A DNA stretch of 56,024 nucleotides from TMED14 sp964475135 (GTDB lineage: Bacteria > Bacteroidota > Bacteroidia > Flavobacteriales > Schleiferiaceae). The position numbers and the translations under genes were made by a program. The stretch's first letter is position 1. The number at the start of each line of letters is the position of its first letter. Below are positions 33,376 to 42,083 of the stretch, piece by piece. The notes beneath the pieces are model-generated. The model worked only from the letters and a program-made list of their open reading frames with translations, was not told where the DNA came from and made no database searches. The stretch spans positions 1-56,024 of the forward strand of contig CAYYWL010000010.1 of assembly GCA_964475135.1 (NCBI GenBank). Direction: 5' to 3'.

Positions 33376-34620
33376 TTAAAATTTAAGCGGCAGCGTCAGC
33401 TCCTTCCCATCGCGCAGCACGGTCACGGTGGTTTCGGCTCCGGGTTCAAACTTGGAGAGGGCTTCCATGTAGCCGGTCATGTTGGTGACGGCGTGGGGGC
33501 CGAGGGCGACGACGACGTCTCCGCGATGAAGGCCGGCGCGGGCGGCGGGCTTGCCGTCGGTGGTTCCGTCGATGCGCATGCCTTGGCCGTCGTAGAGGTA
33601 GTCGGGCACGACTCCGAGCGTCACCGTAAAGCGCGGAGTGTCGCTGGCGCTGCTCTTGGTTTTGGTGAACGGAATCTCGGCCTGGCCGTCGAGGTGGCGC
33701 AGGACGGTTTCGACGAGGTCCACGACTTCAGCGAGTCCGTCGTAGTTGATTTTGCCGGCGTCGTCGCTGGGCATGTGGTAGTCAGCGTGCTGGCCCGTGA
33801 ACAGGTGCAGCACGGGCACGTCAGTCAGGTAGAACGAGGTGTGGTCTGAGGGCCCCACGCCGCTGGAATCGATTTTGAGGCGAAAGCGGTCGGCGGCTCC
33901 GGCCGCGGCAAGGGCGGGGGGCCAGGCGGGCGAAGTTCCGACGCCGTACAGGGCGAGTTGGCGGGTGGCACCCAGGCGTCCGACCATGTCCATGTTGACC
34001 ATGGCGGCCGGTTTGACGGGCAGGGCGGCCAGCTTTTTAGCGAGGTCGTTCGAGCCCCACAGGCCCTGCTCTTCGCCCGAAAAGGCGACGACAATCACGC
34101 TGCGCTGGAGCTTGGCGCGCTTGAAGCGGTAGGCGAGCTCGAGCACGGCGGCCACGCCGCTGGCGTTGTCGTCGGCTCCGTTGTGGATGGCGGAATCCTT
34201 GCCGCGGTAAAGGCTGCCTTCGCCGCCCCAGCCCCAGTGGTCGTAGTGGGCTCCGACGACCAGCGGAGCCAGTTTTGGGTTGCGGCCCGGCACGACGCCG
34301 ACCATGTTGGTTCCGGTGACAGGCGATCCGTGGGCGACGCCGTGCACCTTGGGTTGGGCGCTAAAGGTGACGCGGTAGTCGGGGGCCAGTTCGTGTTCGG
34401 CCAGCTTGAGCGAAGCCATACGGCCGCTGAGGTAGGCGGCGGCTTTTTGTTCGCCGCGGGTTCCGACTTTACGGCCCTCCATGGCGTCGTCGGCGAGCAC
34501 GTACACGTCGGCGCGGAGCCGTTCCACGGCCTTCGGTTGGGGCTTGGCTGACTGTGCGAGAACAGTCAGGGGCAAAAGCAGGGCGAACAGGCTTCGGATT
34601 GGGATATTGCGCAGAATCAT
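33376..34620 (-). CDS. M28-family metallopeptidase with C-terminal PDZ domain
   Basis: 414 residues, signal peptide ending VLAQ. The two-zinc aminopeptidase site is complete: GAHYDHWG, NGADDNASG, FSGEEQG, NMDMVGR and ADYHMPSDD supply the His, Asp, Glu, Asp and His ligands. A PDZ domain (about 325-412; AARAGLHRGDVVVALG) follows, as in many Bacteroidota M28 peptidases. Probably periplasmic or exported aminopeptidase feeding on peptides. Divergent from the TolB-like gene, with only 45 bp between their starts. Confidence 0.9.
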   Translation of the reverse strand: MILRNIPIRSLFALLLPLTVLAQSAKPQPKAVERLRADVYVLADDAMEGRKVGTRGEQKAAAYLSGRMASLKLAEHELAPDYRVTFSAQPKVHGVAHGSPVTGTNMVGVVPGRNPKLAPLVVGAHYDHWGWGGEGSLYRGKDSAIHNGADDNASGVAAVLELAYRFKRAKLQRSVIVVAFSGEEQGLWGSNDLAKKLAALPVKPAAMVNMDMVGRLGATRQLALYGVGTSPAWPPALAAAGAADRFRLKIDSSGVGPSDHTSFYLTDVPVLHLFTGQHADYHMPSDDAGKINYDGLAEVVDLVETVLRHLDGQAEIPFTKTKSSASDTPRFTVTLGVVPDYLYDGQGMRIDGTTDGKPAARAGLHRGDVVVALGPHAVTNMTGYMEALSKFEPGAETTVTVLRDGKELTLPLKF

Positions 34621-34634
34621 GTGAGTGGATGGGC

Positions 34635-34642
34635 TAGGTTTG
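34635..34642 (+). promoter_or_regulatory. -7 box of the TolB-like gene
   Basis: TAGGTTTG, full consensus match, 23 bp before the ATG at 34666. Confidence 0.6.
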
Positions 34643-34665
34643 CGCCGCTAAAGTACCTCCAAGCA

Positions 34666-35754
34666 ATGAAGATGAATGCCCTATTTGGCGCCGCAATGAC
34701 CCTTTTGGCCGCGTCGGCCGCAGCCCAGACCGCCAAACCCAATCCGCGCGAATTCGATCGGGCCACCCTGACCTATGCCGGCGAGAAGTACCTCAAGAAC
34801 GTGCGCCAGCTGACCTTTGGTGCCGACAATGCCGAGGCCTACTGGAGTTTTGACAGCAAATCACTCATTTTTCAGTCCAACAACCCCGAGTGGGGGGCGA
34901 AGTGCGACCAGATCTACCTGTATTCAGACGCCGGACAGGTTGAGGCCACGCCCCGCATGCTTAGCACCGGTATGGGCCGCACCACCTGTGCCTACTTTAT
35001 GCCGGGCGACCGAGAGATTCTTTATGCGTCGACCCATAAGGGGGATGCCGACTGCCCGCCCGAGCCCGAGCGCACCCACGGGCGCTACGTGTGGCCCATT
35101 TACCAAACGTTTGATGTGTTTACTGCGGACCTCGAGGGCCGCATTACCCGACAGCTGACGCACGAGCCGGGCTACGATGCCGAGGCCACGGTTTCGCCCA
35201 AGGGCGACCGCATCGTGTTTACGAGCGACCGCAGCGGCGACCTCGAGCTGTACACGATGAACATCGACGGCAGGGACGTGCGCCAGGTGACCTTCGCACT
35301 GGGCTACGACGGCGGAGCCTTTTTTAGCCCCGACGGCGAGTGGCTGGTGTGGCGTGCTTCGCGCCCCCGCACGCCTGAGGCGGTGGCCAAGTACACGAGC
35401 CTGCTTGCCGAGCACCTTGTCGAGCCGACCGACATGGAACTCTACGTGGCCCGCGTCGACGGAAGCGAGATGCGTCAGGTCACGCAGCTGGGCAATGCCA
35501 ACTGGGCTCCGTTTTTTACCCCAGACGGCACGCGCATTCTGTTCAGCAGTAACCACGCGTCGCCGATGGGCTTCCCCTTCAATTTGTTCATGGTAAATCT
35601 CGACGGAACCGGCTTGGAGCAGGTCACCTTCGACACGGCGTTTGACTCGTTTCCGATGTTTTCGCCGGATGGCAAACGTTTGGTGTGGGGCAGCAACCGC
35701 AACAACGGCGGAACCCGCGCGACCAACCTATTTGTCGCCGACTGGGTTGACTGA
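34666..35754 (+). CDS. TolB-like (PD40) beta-propeller protein, secreted
   Basis: 362 residues from MKMNALFGAAMT; the longer frame lies over the promoter. After a signal peptide ending AAAQ, WD40-like PD40 repeats occur: EAYWSFDSKSLIFQSN, EATVSPKGDRIVFTSDRSGDLELY, GAFFSPDGEWLVWRAS, APFFTPDGTRILFSSN and FPMFSPDGKRLVWGSNR. This is the TolB C-terminal type of propeller without the TolB N-domain and without a peptidase domain. Periplasmic binding role inferred. It ends 12 bp from the convergent antiporter gene. Confidence 0.82.
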   Translation: MKMNALFGAAMTLLAASAAAQTAKPNPREFDRATLTYAGEKYLKNVRQLTFGADNAEAYWSFDSKSLIFQSNNPEWGAKCDQIYLYSDAGQVEATPRMLSTGMGRTTCAYFMPGDREILYASTHKGDADCPPEPERTHGRYVWPIYQTFDVFTADLEGRITRQLTHEPGYDAEATVSPKGDRIVFTSDRSGDLELYTMNIDGRDVRQVTFALGYDGGAFFSPDGEWLVWRASRPRTPEAVAKYTSLLAEHLVEPTDMELYVARVDGSEMRQVTQLGNANWAPFFTPDGTRILFSSNHASPMGFPFNLFMVNLDGTGLEQVTFDTAFDSFPMFSPDGKRLVWGSNRNNGGTRATNLFVADWVD

Positions 35755-35766
35755 AGTGTCCTTGTT

Positions 35767-37893
35767 TTATTTGCTAGAACCGAATAGGCCCTTTCCAAAC
35801 TGCTCGATTGTTTCGTAGCCTCTTGTGAGCGGCGAACCCTGCATGAGTTCTGCCTCACTGCTGCCCTTGACACTAAAAGGTTTGGGGTAGACTACAATCA
35901 AGTTTTGAAATTCCAAGTACTTACTTAGTTTGCTTGGGAGTGACTCCATATAGGGTGCATAAGAAGGAGAGCCAATGCGTCCGCATGAAATGACTACCAG
36001 ATCCCCGAGCCGAACGAATCGGGTGGCGACCAAAAGATCGTCCCAGTCATCAAACGGATGGTGCACGGTAGAAAGGGTCAATTTGTGCCCTTTTAGGGCG
36101 TCTGTAACCGCTGCATACCCAGTAGAGTTGGCCACGACAAGGACCTCGAGCGATTGCTGTCTTCCCAAGTGAGCGACTGCATGCAACCAGCTTTCGAATC
36201 CGTTTTCACGCTCAGAAAGTGGCGGACAGATTAAAATCATGCGCTTCACCGTAACCAGTGGTTCGATTAATCGGCACAGGAACACATTTCGGTCAATTTT
36301 TTCAACAAGGCTAGAGACAGACTCACCGAGGAGCGTATTTACCAAACTCGGTTTGATAATCCAGTCCAAAAGCACTGTCGTTGCCTGAAGTTCCCGGCTT
36401 GTTCGCGCAATTCCGCTAGAAATGTGAAAGTCCAAGGTGACGTGCGGCTGGACCGGGATTTCGGCAGCCGCACCTTGGCTGACATAAGTGCGCAATTGCT
36501 GCTGGGCTTGAGCCATCGCCCCCTCGGCCAGTTCGTCGTTCGGAATAATGGTCAGAACGGTAATTGGCTTGGACTTTACAGATGTCCGCATCGCCATGGC
36601 TAGCTCAACAAGTGCGGTACTTTTTTCTCCGCGAATGTTGGGAATGAGCATGTGCTCAACGTCAGTGCGCTCAGGTACCGATGCCACAGGATCGTCCTGG
36701 AGTATTTTTTTACCTGCTCGTTCGGTAGCTAAGGTTGATGCCAGGCTCGTGAACAGAATTAAGATAATGGTTCCGTTAAGAACCGCTTCGTCAAGGATTC
36801 CCTCGTTAAAACCAACCATGATCACTGCAATGGTTGCGGCAGCATGGGCCGAGCTCAGCCCAAAAATCAACTGTCGCTGCGCACCAGAAAAACGAAACAC
36901 GAGCTGGGTGGCAAGTGCTGCGAGCCATTTGCTCACTAAGGCAACTGTGGTCAAGGTAAGGGCGATTACCCATGCATTGAATCCCTTAAAAATCACACTC
37001 AGGTCGACAATCATTCCGACCGAAATCAAGAAGAAGGGAATAAACAGCGCGTTGCCCATGAATTCAATGCGGTTCATTAGGGCGCTCGTATGCGGAATCA
37101 ACGGATTGAGTGCTAGTCCCGCCGCAAACGCACCAATGATGGGCTCAACTCCAGCAACTTCAGCCAAGAACGCCGCAAAGAAGACGATCGCAAGCACAAA
37201 AATGTAGTGGGCGTGCTTTTCGCTTTCGAGTTTGCGAAAAAACCAGCGGGCAAACCGCGGAATTGCGAAAAACATGATTGCTGAAAAAATGGCCAGTGAA
37301 ACTCCAAGTTGAATCCAAAAGCTTTGATCCAGAGCTCCGCGGTGCATTCCTACTACTACGGCCAAAATGATGAGGACGGCGGTGTCCGTTAGGATGGTTC
37401 CGCCCACGGCAACCGCAACCGCGAGATTACGTGAAATGCCCAGTCGGCTCACAATGGGGTAAGCCATCAGGGTGTGTGTTGCGAACATACTCGAAATGAG
37501 CAGGCTAGCCACAGGGTCGTAACCTAGAAAACGAGTGCAGACGGGGTAGCCCACCGCAATGGGGATCGCAAACGTAAAGAGACCAAAGACGAAACTGCGG
37601 TTTCTGTGAGCCTTAAAATCGGCTAAATCAAGTTCTAGTCCCGCAATGAACATGATGTAGAGCAACCCAATGGTCGAAAACAACTGCACAGCGGAGTTTT
37701 GCTCCAAAACATGGAATCCGTGCGGCCCAATGAGCACACCAGAAAGAATAAGTCCAAATATTCCCGGAAGCCGAAGCCCCTTAAGAACAATGGGAGCGAG
37801 TAAGATGACCAGCAAAATCACCGAGAAAACCAGCACCGGGTTTTGCAGCGGCAAGCTGAATTCGTGGATCCAGTGCTGAATGAACTCGTTCAT
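35767..37893 (-). CDS. CPA2-family cation:proton antiporter with C-terminal UspA-like region
   Basis: 708 residues. The first 420 form 12-13 hydrophobic segments with the KefB/NapA-type pattern (GLRLPGIFGLILSGVLIGPHG, split as LPGIFGLILSG and LIGPHG; FIAGLELDL; VGGTILTDTAVL; GAFAAGLALNP). The cytoplasmic tail (about 430-690) looks like tandem universal-stress-protein domains instead of a TrkA-N domain. It exchanges Na+ or K+ for H+ across the inner membrane. GC is about 47-50% in sampled lines, clearly lower than its neighbours, which may indicate transfer. A -7-like box TATCTTGG lies 4 bp before the ATG. Confidence 0.88.
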   Translation of the reverse strand: MNEFIQHWIHEFSLPLQNPVLVFSVILLVILLAPIVLKGLRLPGIFGLILSGVLIGPHGFHVLEQNSAVQLFSTIGLLYIMFIAGLELDLADFKAHRNRSFVFGLFTFAIPIAVGYPVCTRFLGYDPVASLLISSMFATHTLMAYPIVSRLGISRNLAVAVAVGGTILTDTAVLIILAVVVGMHRGALDQSFWIQLGVSLAIFSAIMFFAIPRFARWFFRKLESEKHAHYIFVLAIVFFAAFLAEVAGVEPIIGAFAAGLALNPLIPHTSALMNRIEFMGNALFIPFFLISVGMIVDLSVIFKGFNAWVIALTLTTVALVSKWLAALATQLVFRFSGAQRQLIFGLSSAHAAATIAVIMVGFNEGILDEAVLNGTIILILFTSLASTLATERAGKKILQDDPVASVPERTDVEHMLIPNIRGEKSTALVELAMAMRTSVKSKPITVLTIIPNDELAEGAMAQAQQQLRTYVSQGAAAEIPVQPHVTLDFHISSGIARTSRELQATTVLLDWIIKPSLVNTLLGESVSSLVEKIDRNVFLCRLIEPLVTVKRMILICPPLSERENGFESWLHAVAHLGRQQSLEVLVVANSTGYAAVTDALKGHKLTLSTVHHPFDDWDDLLVATRFVRLGDLVVISCGRIGSPSYAPYMESLPSKLSKYLEFQNLIVVYPKPFSVKGSSEAELMQGSPLTRGYETIEQFGKGLFGSSK

Positions 37894-37897
37894 AGTC

Positions 37898-37905
37898 CCA
37901 AGATA
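37898..37905 (-). promoter_or_regulatory. -7-like box of the antiporter gene
   Basis: Minus-strand TATCTTGG, 4 bp before the ATG at 37893. The same 8-mer precedes the gene at 52024. Confidence 0.5.
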
Positions 37906-37926
37906 GGGCCTTGAACCCGAATGCGC

Positions 37927-39687
37927 TTAACGCTTGCGCAGACGAATGCTCTTGGGCGTAACCTCGACGAATTCGCCGCCTTGGACGTACTCGAGGGCTT
38001 CTTCGAGGCGCAGCACCTTGGCGGGAGCAATTCGCATCTTTTCGTCAGAGCCTGAAGCACGCATGTTGGTGAGCTTCTTGCCCTTGGTCAGGTTGACTTC
38101 GAGGTCGTTGCCGCGCGTGTGCTCGCCGACAATCTGCGACTTGTAGATCTCTTCGCCGGGTTCGATGAAGAAGATTCCGCGGTCCTGCAGGCGGTCGATG
38201 GAGTAGGCGAGGGCCGTGCCCTGTTCCATAGAGATCAGCGAACCGTTCATTCGGCGCGGAATCTCGCCGCGCATCGGCTCGAATCCGGTGAAGCGATGGT
38301 TCATGATGGCTTCGCCCGCCGTAGCGGTGAGGAGTGCCGAACGCATGCCGATGATTCCGCGGCTCGGAATGTTGAAGGTGATGACCATGCGGTCGCCCTT
38401 GGGTGTCATGTTGGTCATTTCGCCCTTGCGAAGGCTGGCCATCTCGACGGCGGTTCCGCTGTTGGCCTCAGGAAGGTCAATGATGAGTTCCTCGACCGGC
38501 TCGCACTTGACACCGTCGATCTCTTTGGTGATGACGGTGGGCTGGCCGATTTGGAGCTCGTAGCCCTCGCGGCGCATCGTCTCGATTAAGATCGAAAGGT
38601 GAAGTACGCCACGGCCGTAGACGTAGAACGAGTCGGCGGTGGCTCCAGGAACCACGCGCAGTGCGAGGTTCTTCTCAAGTTCTTTCTCAAGGCGGTCCTT
38701 GATGTGGCGGCTGGTGACAAACTTGCCCTCGCGCCCAAAGAACGGAGAGTCGTTGATCATGAACAGCATGCTCAGCGTGGGCTCGTCGATGGCGATGGTG
38801 GGCAGACCCTCAGGGTTCTCGGCGTCGGCGATGGTGTCGCCGATTTCAAAACCTTCGATTCCGGCTACGGCACACAGTTCGCCGGCGTGGACCTCGCTGA
38901 CCTTGGCCTTGCCGAGTCCTTCAAAGGTGAAGAGTTCTTTGACTTTGGCCTTGGTGATGCTGCCGTCGCGCTTGACGACCGACACGTTGGCGCCCTCTTT
39001 GAGGCTGCCGCGGTGTAGGCGTCCGATGGCCATACGGCCTTGGTAGCTGCTGTAGTCTAGGCTGGTAATCAGCATTTGGGGCGTACCGGTCAGCACTTCA
39101 GCGGCCGGAACGTGCTCGAGCACGACGTCGAGCAGGTACTCAATGTTTTCGGTTTGGGTCTTCCAGTCGGGGCCCATCCAGTTGTTTTTGGCGGAACCGT
39201 AGACGCACGGAAAGTCCAGCTGCTCTTCGGTCGCGTCCAGCGAGAACATCAAGTCAAACACCATTTCGTAGGCCTGCTCGGGGTCACAGTTGGGCTTGTC
39301 GACTTTGTTGACCACGACGATTGGGCGAAGCCCCATTTGCAGGGCCTTTTGAAGCACGAATCGGGTTTGTGGCATGGGGCCCTCAAAGGCGTCGACCAGC
39401 AGCAGTACGCCGTCGGCCATGTTGAGCACGCGCTCGACCTCGCCACCAAAGTCGGCGTGGCCGGGAGTGTCAATAATGTTGATTTTTACCCCTTTGTAGG
39501 CGACACTTACGTTCTTGGCAAGAATGGTGATTCCGCGCTCGCGCTCCAAATCGTTGTTGTCGAGAATCAACTCCCCGGTCTCCTGGTTCGTGCGAAACAG
39601 CTGGCAGTGGTGCAGGATTTTGTCAACCAAGGTGGTCTTACCGTGGTCAACGTGGGCGATGATGGCGATATTTCGAATCGGAGTCAT
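37927..39687 (-). CDS. typA: Ribosome-associated GTPase TypA/BipA
   Basis: 586-residue translational GTPase acting in 50S assembly and stress growth. G motifs: AHVDHGKTTL, RERGITI, DTPGHADF, NKVDKPNCD. Domain II, EF-G-like domains III and V (PSRGIIGMRSALL) and the BipA-specific C-terminal domain (NLTKGKKLTNMRASGSDE) follow. Length is slightly under the usual 600-610. A -7-like box TACCTTCG on the minus strand (39708-39715) is 20 bp upstream. Confidence 0.96.
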   Translation of the reverse strand: MTPIRNIAIIAHVDHGKTTLVDKILHHCQLFRTNQETGELILDNNDLERERGITILAKNVSVAYKGVKINIIDTPGHADFGGEVERVLNMADGVLLLVDAFEGPMPQTRFVLQKALQMGLRPIVVVNKVDKPNCDPEQAYEMVFDLMFSLDATEEQLDFPCVYGSAKNNWMGPDWKTQTENIEYLLDVVLEHVPAAEVLTGTPQMLITSLDYSSYQGRMAIGRLHRGSLKEGANVSVVKRDGSITKAKVKELFTFEGLGKAKVSEVHAGELCAVAGIEGFEIGDTIADAENPEGLPTIAIDEPTLSMLFMINDSPFFGREGKFVTSRHIKDRLEKELEKNLALRVVPGATADSFYVYGRGVLHLSILIETMRREGYELQIGQPTVITKEIDGVKCEPVEELIIDLPEANSGTAVEMASLRKGEMTNMTPKGDRMVITFNIPSRGIIGMRSALLTATAGEAIMNHRFTGFEPMRGEIPRRMNGSLISMEQGTALAYSIDRLQDRGIFFIEPGEEIYKSQIVGEHTRGNDLEVNLTKGKKLTNMRASGSDEKMRIAPAKVLRLEEALEYVQGGEFVEVTPKSIRLRKR

Positions 39688-39738
39688 AGGGTAGGTAAAA
39701 AGCGCCGCGAAGGTACGCTTTTCCCTAGACGTGGCCCC

Positions 39739-40377
39739 CTACTTGTCCAGATTATCAAATCGGTACAACGGATCCAGCTCGTAGTCGTGCTGGAGTTCGC
39801 AGAGTGGATTAATGAGTCCATCGTTGAGTCCGTATACCCAACCGTGCAGGGTGGGCGCCTTTCGCTCGTTCCAGGCGCGCTGGATCACGCTCGTTTTGGC
39901 CAGATTCTGAACTTGCTCGCGCACGTTGAATTCCACCAGGCGGTTGACGCGTTCAGAGGGGTCGTCGTTCACGTCAATTTCGGCGGAATGCAGCCGGTGA
40001 ACGTCCTTGATGTTGCGCAGCCACTTGTTAATGATTCCGAACGATTTGTTGGTGAGCGAGGCTGCGACCCCGCCGCAACCGTAGTGGCCGCAGACGATGA
40101 CGTGCTCGACCTTGAGGTAGTGTACGGCGTACTCGAGCACCGACAGCAGGTTGAGGTCGGTGTGCACTACCATGTTGGCGATGTTGCGGTGTACAAAAAT
40201 TTCGCCCGGAGCAGTACCCGTAATGGTGTCGGCCGGAACCCGGCTGTCGCTGCACCCAATCCAGAGGTACTTGGGCGTCTGAATGCTCGACAGGCGGTTG
40301 AAGTACTGGGGGTCGTCGTAGCGACGGCCTTCAGACCATGCCTTATTGGCTAAGAGAAGTTGATCGATATCGCGCAT
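39739..40377 (-). CDS. can: Beta-class carbonic anhydrase
   Basis: 212-residue zinc enzyme interconverting CO2 and bicarbonate. Ligands Cys42 (GCSDSR, with Asp44 and Arg46), His98 and Cys101 (CGHYGCGG) are all present. The gene is 12 bp downstream of a SulP transporter on the same strand. The pair suggests uptake or retention of inorganic carbon for carboxylation reactions. Confidence 0.95.
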   Translation of the reverse strand: MRDIDQLLLANKAWSEGRRYDDPQYFNRLSSIQTPKYLWIGCSDSRVPADTITGTAPGEIFVHRNIANMVVHTDLNLLSVLEYAVHYLKVEHVIVCGHYGCGGVAASLTNKSFGIINKWLRNIKDVHRLHSAEIDVNDDPSERVNRLVEFNVREQVQNLAKTSVIQRAWNERKAPTLHGWVYGLNDGLINPLCELQHDYELDPLYRFDNLDK

Positions 40378-40389
40378 GGCTATAGTGAG

Positions 40390-41928
40390 TTAGGACCAGG
40401 GTTCGAGAATGTGGGACTGGTGGGCGGCCCGGCGCACGCTCACGCTAACCCCTTTGAGGCCCGAATGTGTGGCGTAGTCGTGAATCACCTCGACGATGTC
40501 CGGATCAATGAAGTCGGCTTGGCTGATGTCCACCAAGAGGTCGCATCCGCGCGGGAGCTTTTCGAGCGATTCCTTGAGCTTGCCCTTGTTGAGAAAGCTG
40601 ACGTTGCGGCGCAGCTGCAGGATGTAGTTGGTTCCGAGGTTCGTCAGCGAAATGCTCGAGCGAAAGTCGTTGAAGGCGATAAATATGGTCGCAATGAGCA
40701 GACCCAAGGCAATGCCCTTGAGCAAGTCGGTCAGCAAAATCGCCACGACGGTGAGCGCAAACGGAACCCACTGCAGCACCCCCTGGCGGACCAGCGGGGC
40801 AACCACCTTTTTGGGGTGGGTCAGTTTGTAGCCCGTCGCGATCAAGATGGCAGCGAGCGTAGCGAGCGGAATTTGGTTCAGGACGCCCGTCAGGAGCACG
40901 ACACTCAGGGCCAGAATCACGCCGTGCAAAATGGCGCTCCAGCGGGTTTGGCCCCCAGCCTGGGCATTGACGCTGGTGCGCACGACCACTGAGGTCACGG
41001 GCAATCCGCCCAAAAATCCAGAAACCATGTTTCCGGCCCCCTGGGCGAGCAGCTCGCGGTTGGTTGGCGTCACGCGCTTGAGGGGGTCGAGGCGGTCGGC
41101 GGCCTCGATGCTCAAAAGACTTTCAAGGCTGGCAATCAGGGCTAACGTTAGTGCGGTGGCCCAGACGTTTGGCTGGCTGACCGCATCCCAGCGCGGAACC
41201 ACCCATGACGCCGACGACAGTTGGGGTAACTGCACCCGGTGGTTGGCCGCCACGGCCCAGGTGTCGCCCAAGAGTTGGGGTAGCGCGGTAGCGAGAAGGG
41301 TTCCGCCGGCCACGGCGATAAGTGCTGAAGGGATAATACGGCCCAACTTCGTCTTGGCGTAGCCGATCACTTCGGCCAGCTGCAGCCAAAGCAACGCGGC
41401 GATTCCAACTGCAGCGGCACCTGGGCTGAGCGCCCCCATAGCGTGAACGAGGGCCGTAAAGGTGTTGTCGTGGTCGGCCTGGTTAAAGCCCTCGTCGCCA
41501 AAAAAGTCCGCATCGTAGCCCACGAGGTGCGGAATCTGCTTAAGGATTAGGATGAGCCCGATGGCCGCCATCATTCCTTTAATCACGGTGTTGGGGACGT
41601 AGTGACCCACCACGCCGAGCTTGAGCAGGCCCATTGCGATTTGCACGACGCCTGCAAGGACCACCGCCACCAAGAAGACTTCGAACGAGCCCAGGTCGCT
41701 GATGGCCGTTAAGACGACGGCCGTGAGGCCCGCGGCAGGTCCCGAAACGCTTAAAGGCGACCCACTAAGGGCGCCGATGACTACGCCGCCTACCACGCCG
41801 GCGATGATTCCGCTCAGCATGGGGGCGCCTGAGCCCAAGGCGATTCCGAGGCAAAGGGGAAGGGCGACCAAAAAAACCACCAGGGCGGCGGGCAGGTCAG
41901 CATTGAGTTGGGGGCGAAATGTGGGCAT
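40390..41928 (-). CDS. SulP-family anion (probably bicarbonate) transporter
   Basis: 512 residues from MPTFRPQLNADLPAAL at 41928; the longer upstream frame covers the promoter side and is rejected. About 11-12 hydrophobic segments with LPLCLGIALGSGAP, GSPLSVSGPAAGLTAVV and the ELLAQGAGNMVSGFLGGLPVT block typical of SulP permeases. A C-terminal STAS domain (about 430-500) is present. It could carry sulfate or bicarbonate; the cotranscribed carbonic anhydrase favours bicarbonate (BicA-like). Confidence 0.88.
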   Translation of the reverse strand: MPTFRPQLNADLPAALVVFLVALPLCLGIALGSGAPMLSGIIAGVVGGVVIGALSGSPLSVSGPAAGLTAVVLTAISDLGSFEVFLVAVVLAGVVQIAMGLLKLGVVGHYVPNTVIKGMMAAIGLILILKQIPHLVGYDADFFGDEGFNQADHDNTFTALVHAMGALSPGAAAVGIAALLWLQLAEVIGYAKTKLGRIIPSALIAVAGGTLLATALPQLLGDTWAVAANHRVQLPQLSSASWVVPRWDAVSQPNVWATALTLALIASLESLLSIEAADRLDPLKRVTPTNRELLAQGAGNMVSGFLGGLPVTSVVVRTSVNAQAGGQTRWSAILHGVILALSVVLLTGVLNQIPLATLAAILIATGYKLTHPKKVVAPLVRQGVLQWVPFALTVVAILLTDLLKGIALGLLIATIFIAFNDFRSSISLTNLGTNYILQLRRNVSFLNKGKLKESLEKLPRGCDLLVDISQADFIDPDIVEVIHDYATHSGLKGVSVSVRRAAHQSHILEPWS

Positions 41929-42000
41929 AAATAAATTGGATTCCGAAAATAAGCGAATCCGATGGATGGATACGAATTCAGTGGCCGACGTTTTTGGGTA

Positions 42001-42060
42001 TAATCCAAGTGAGTTACTTGTGTCCAAAAAGCGCAAAGTAACTAAGTTGGATTACCTTTG
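42001..42060. promoter_or_regulatory. Long dyad and -7 box upstream of speA
   Basis: TAATCCAAGTGAGTTACTT (42001-42019) and AAGTAACTAAGTTGGATTA (42036-42054) form a 19-bp inverted repeat with two mismatches and a 16-base spacer. The right arm runs into the speA -7 box TACCTTTG (42053-42060), 23 bp before the ATG. A shorter repeat, GGATTC / GAATCC, lies at 41938-41960 nearer to the divergent sulP gene. An operator role is inferred. Confidence 0.6.
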
Positions 42061-42083
42061 GCCCCCTTTTAAACTCCTCGCCG

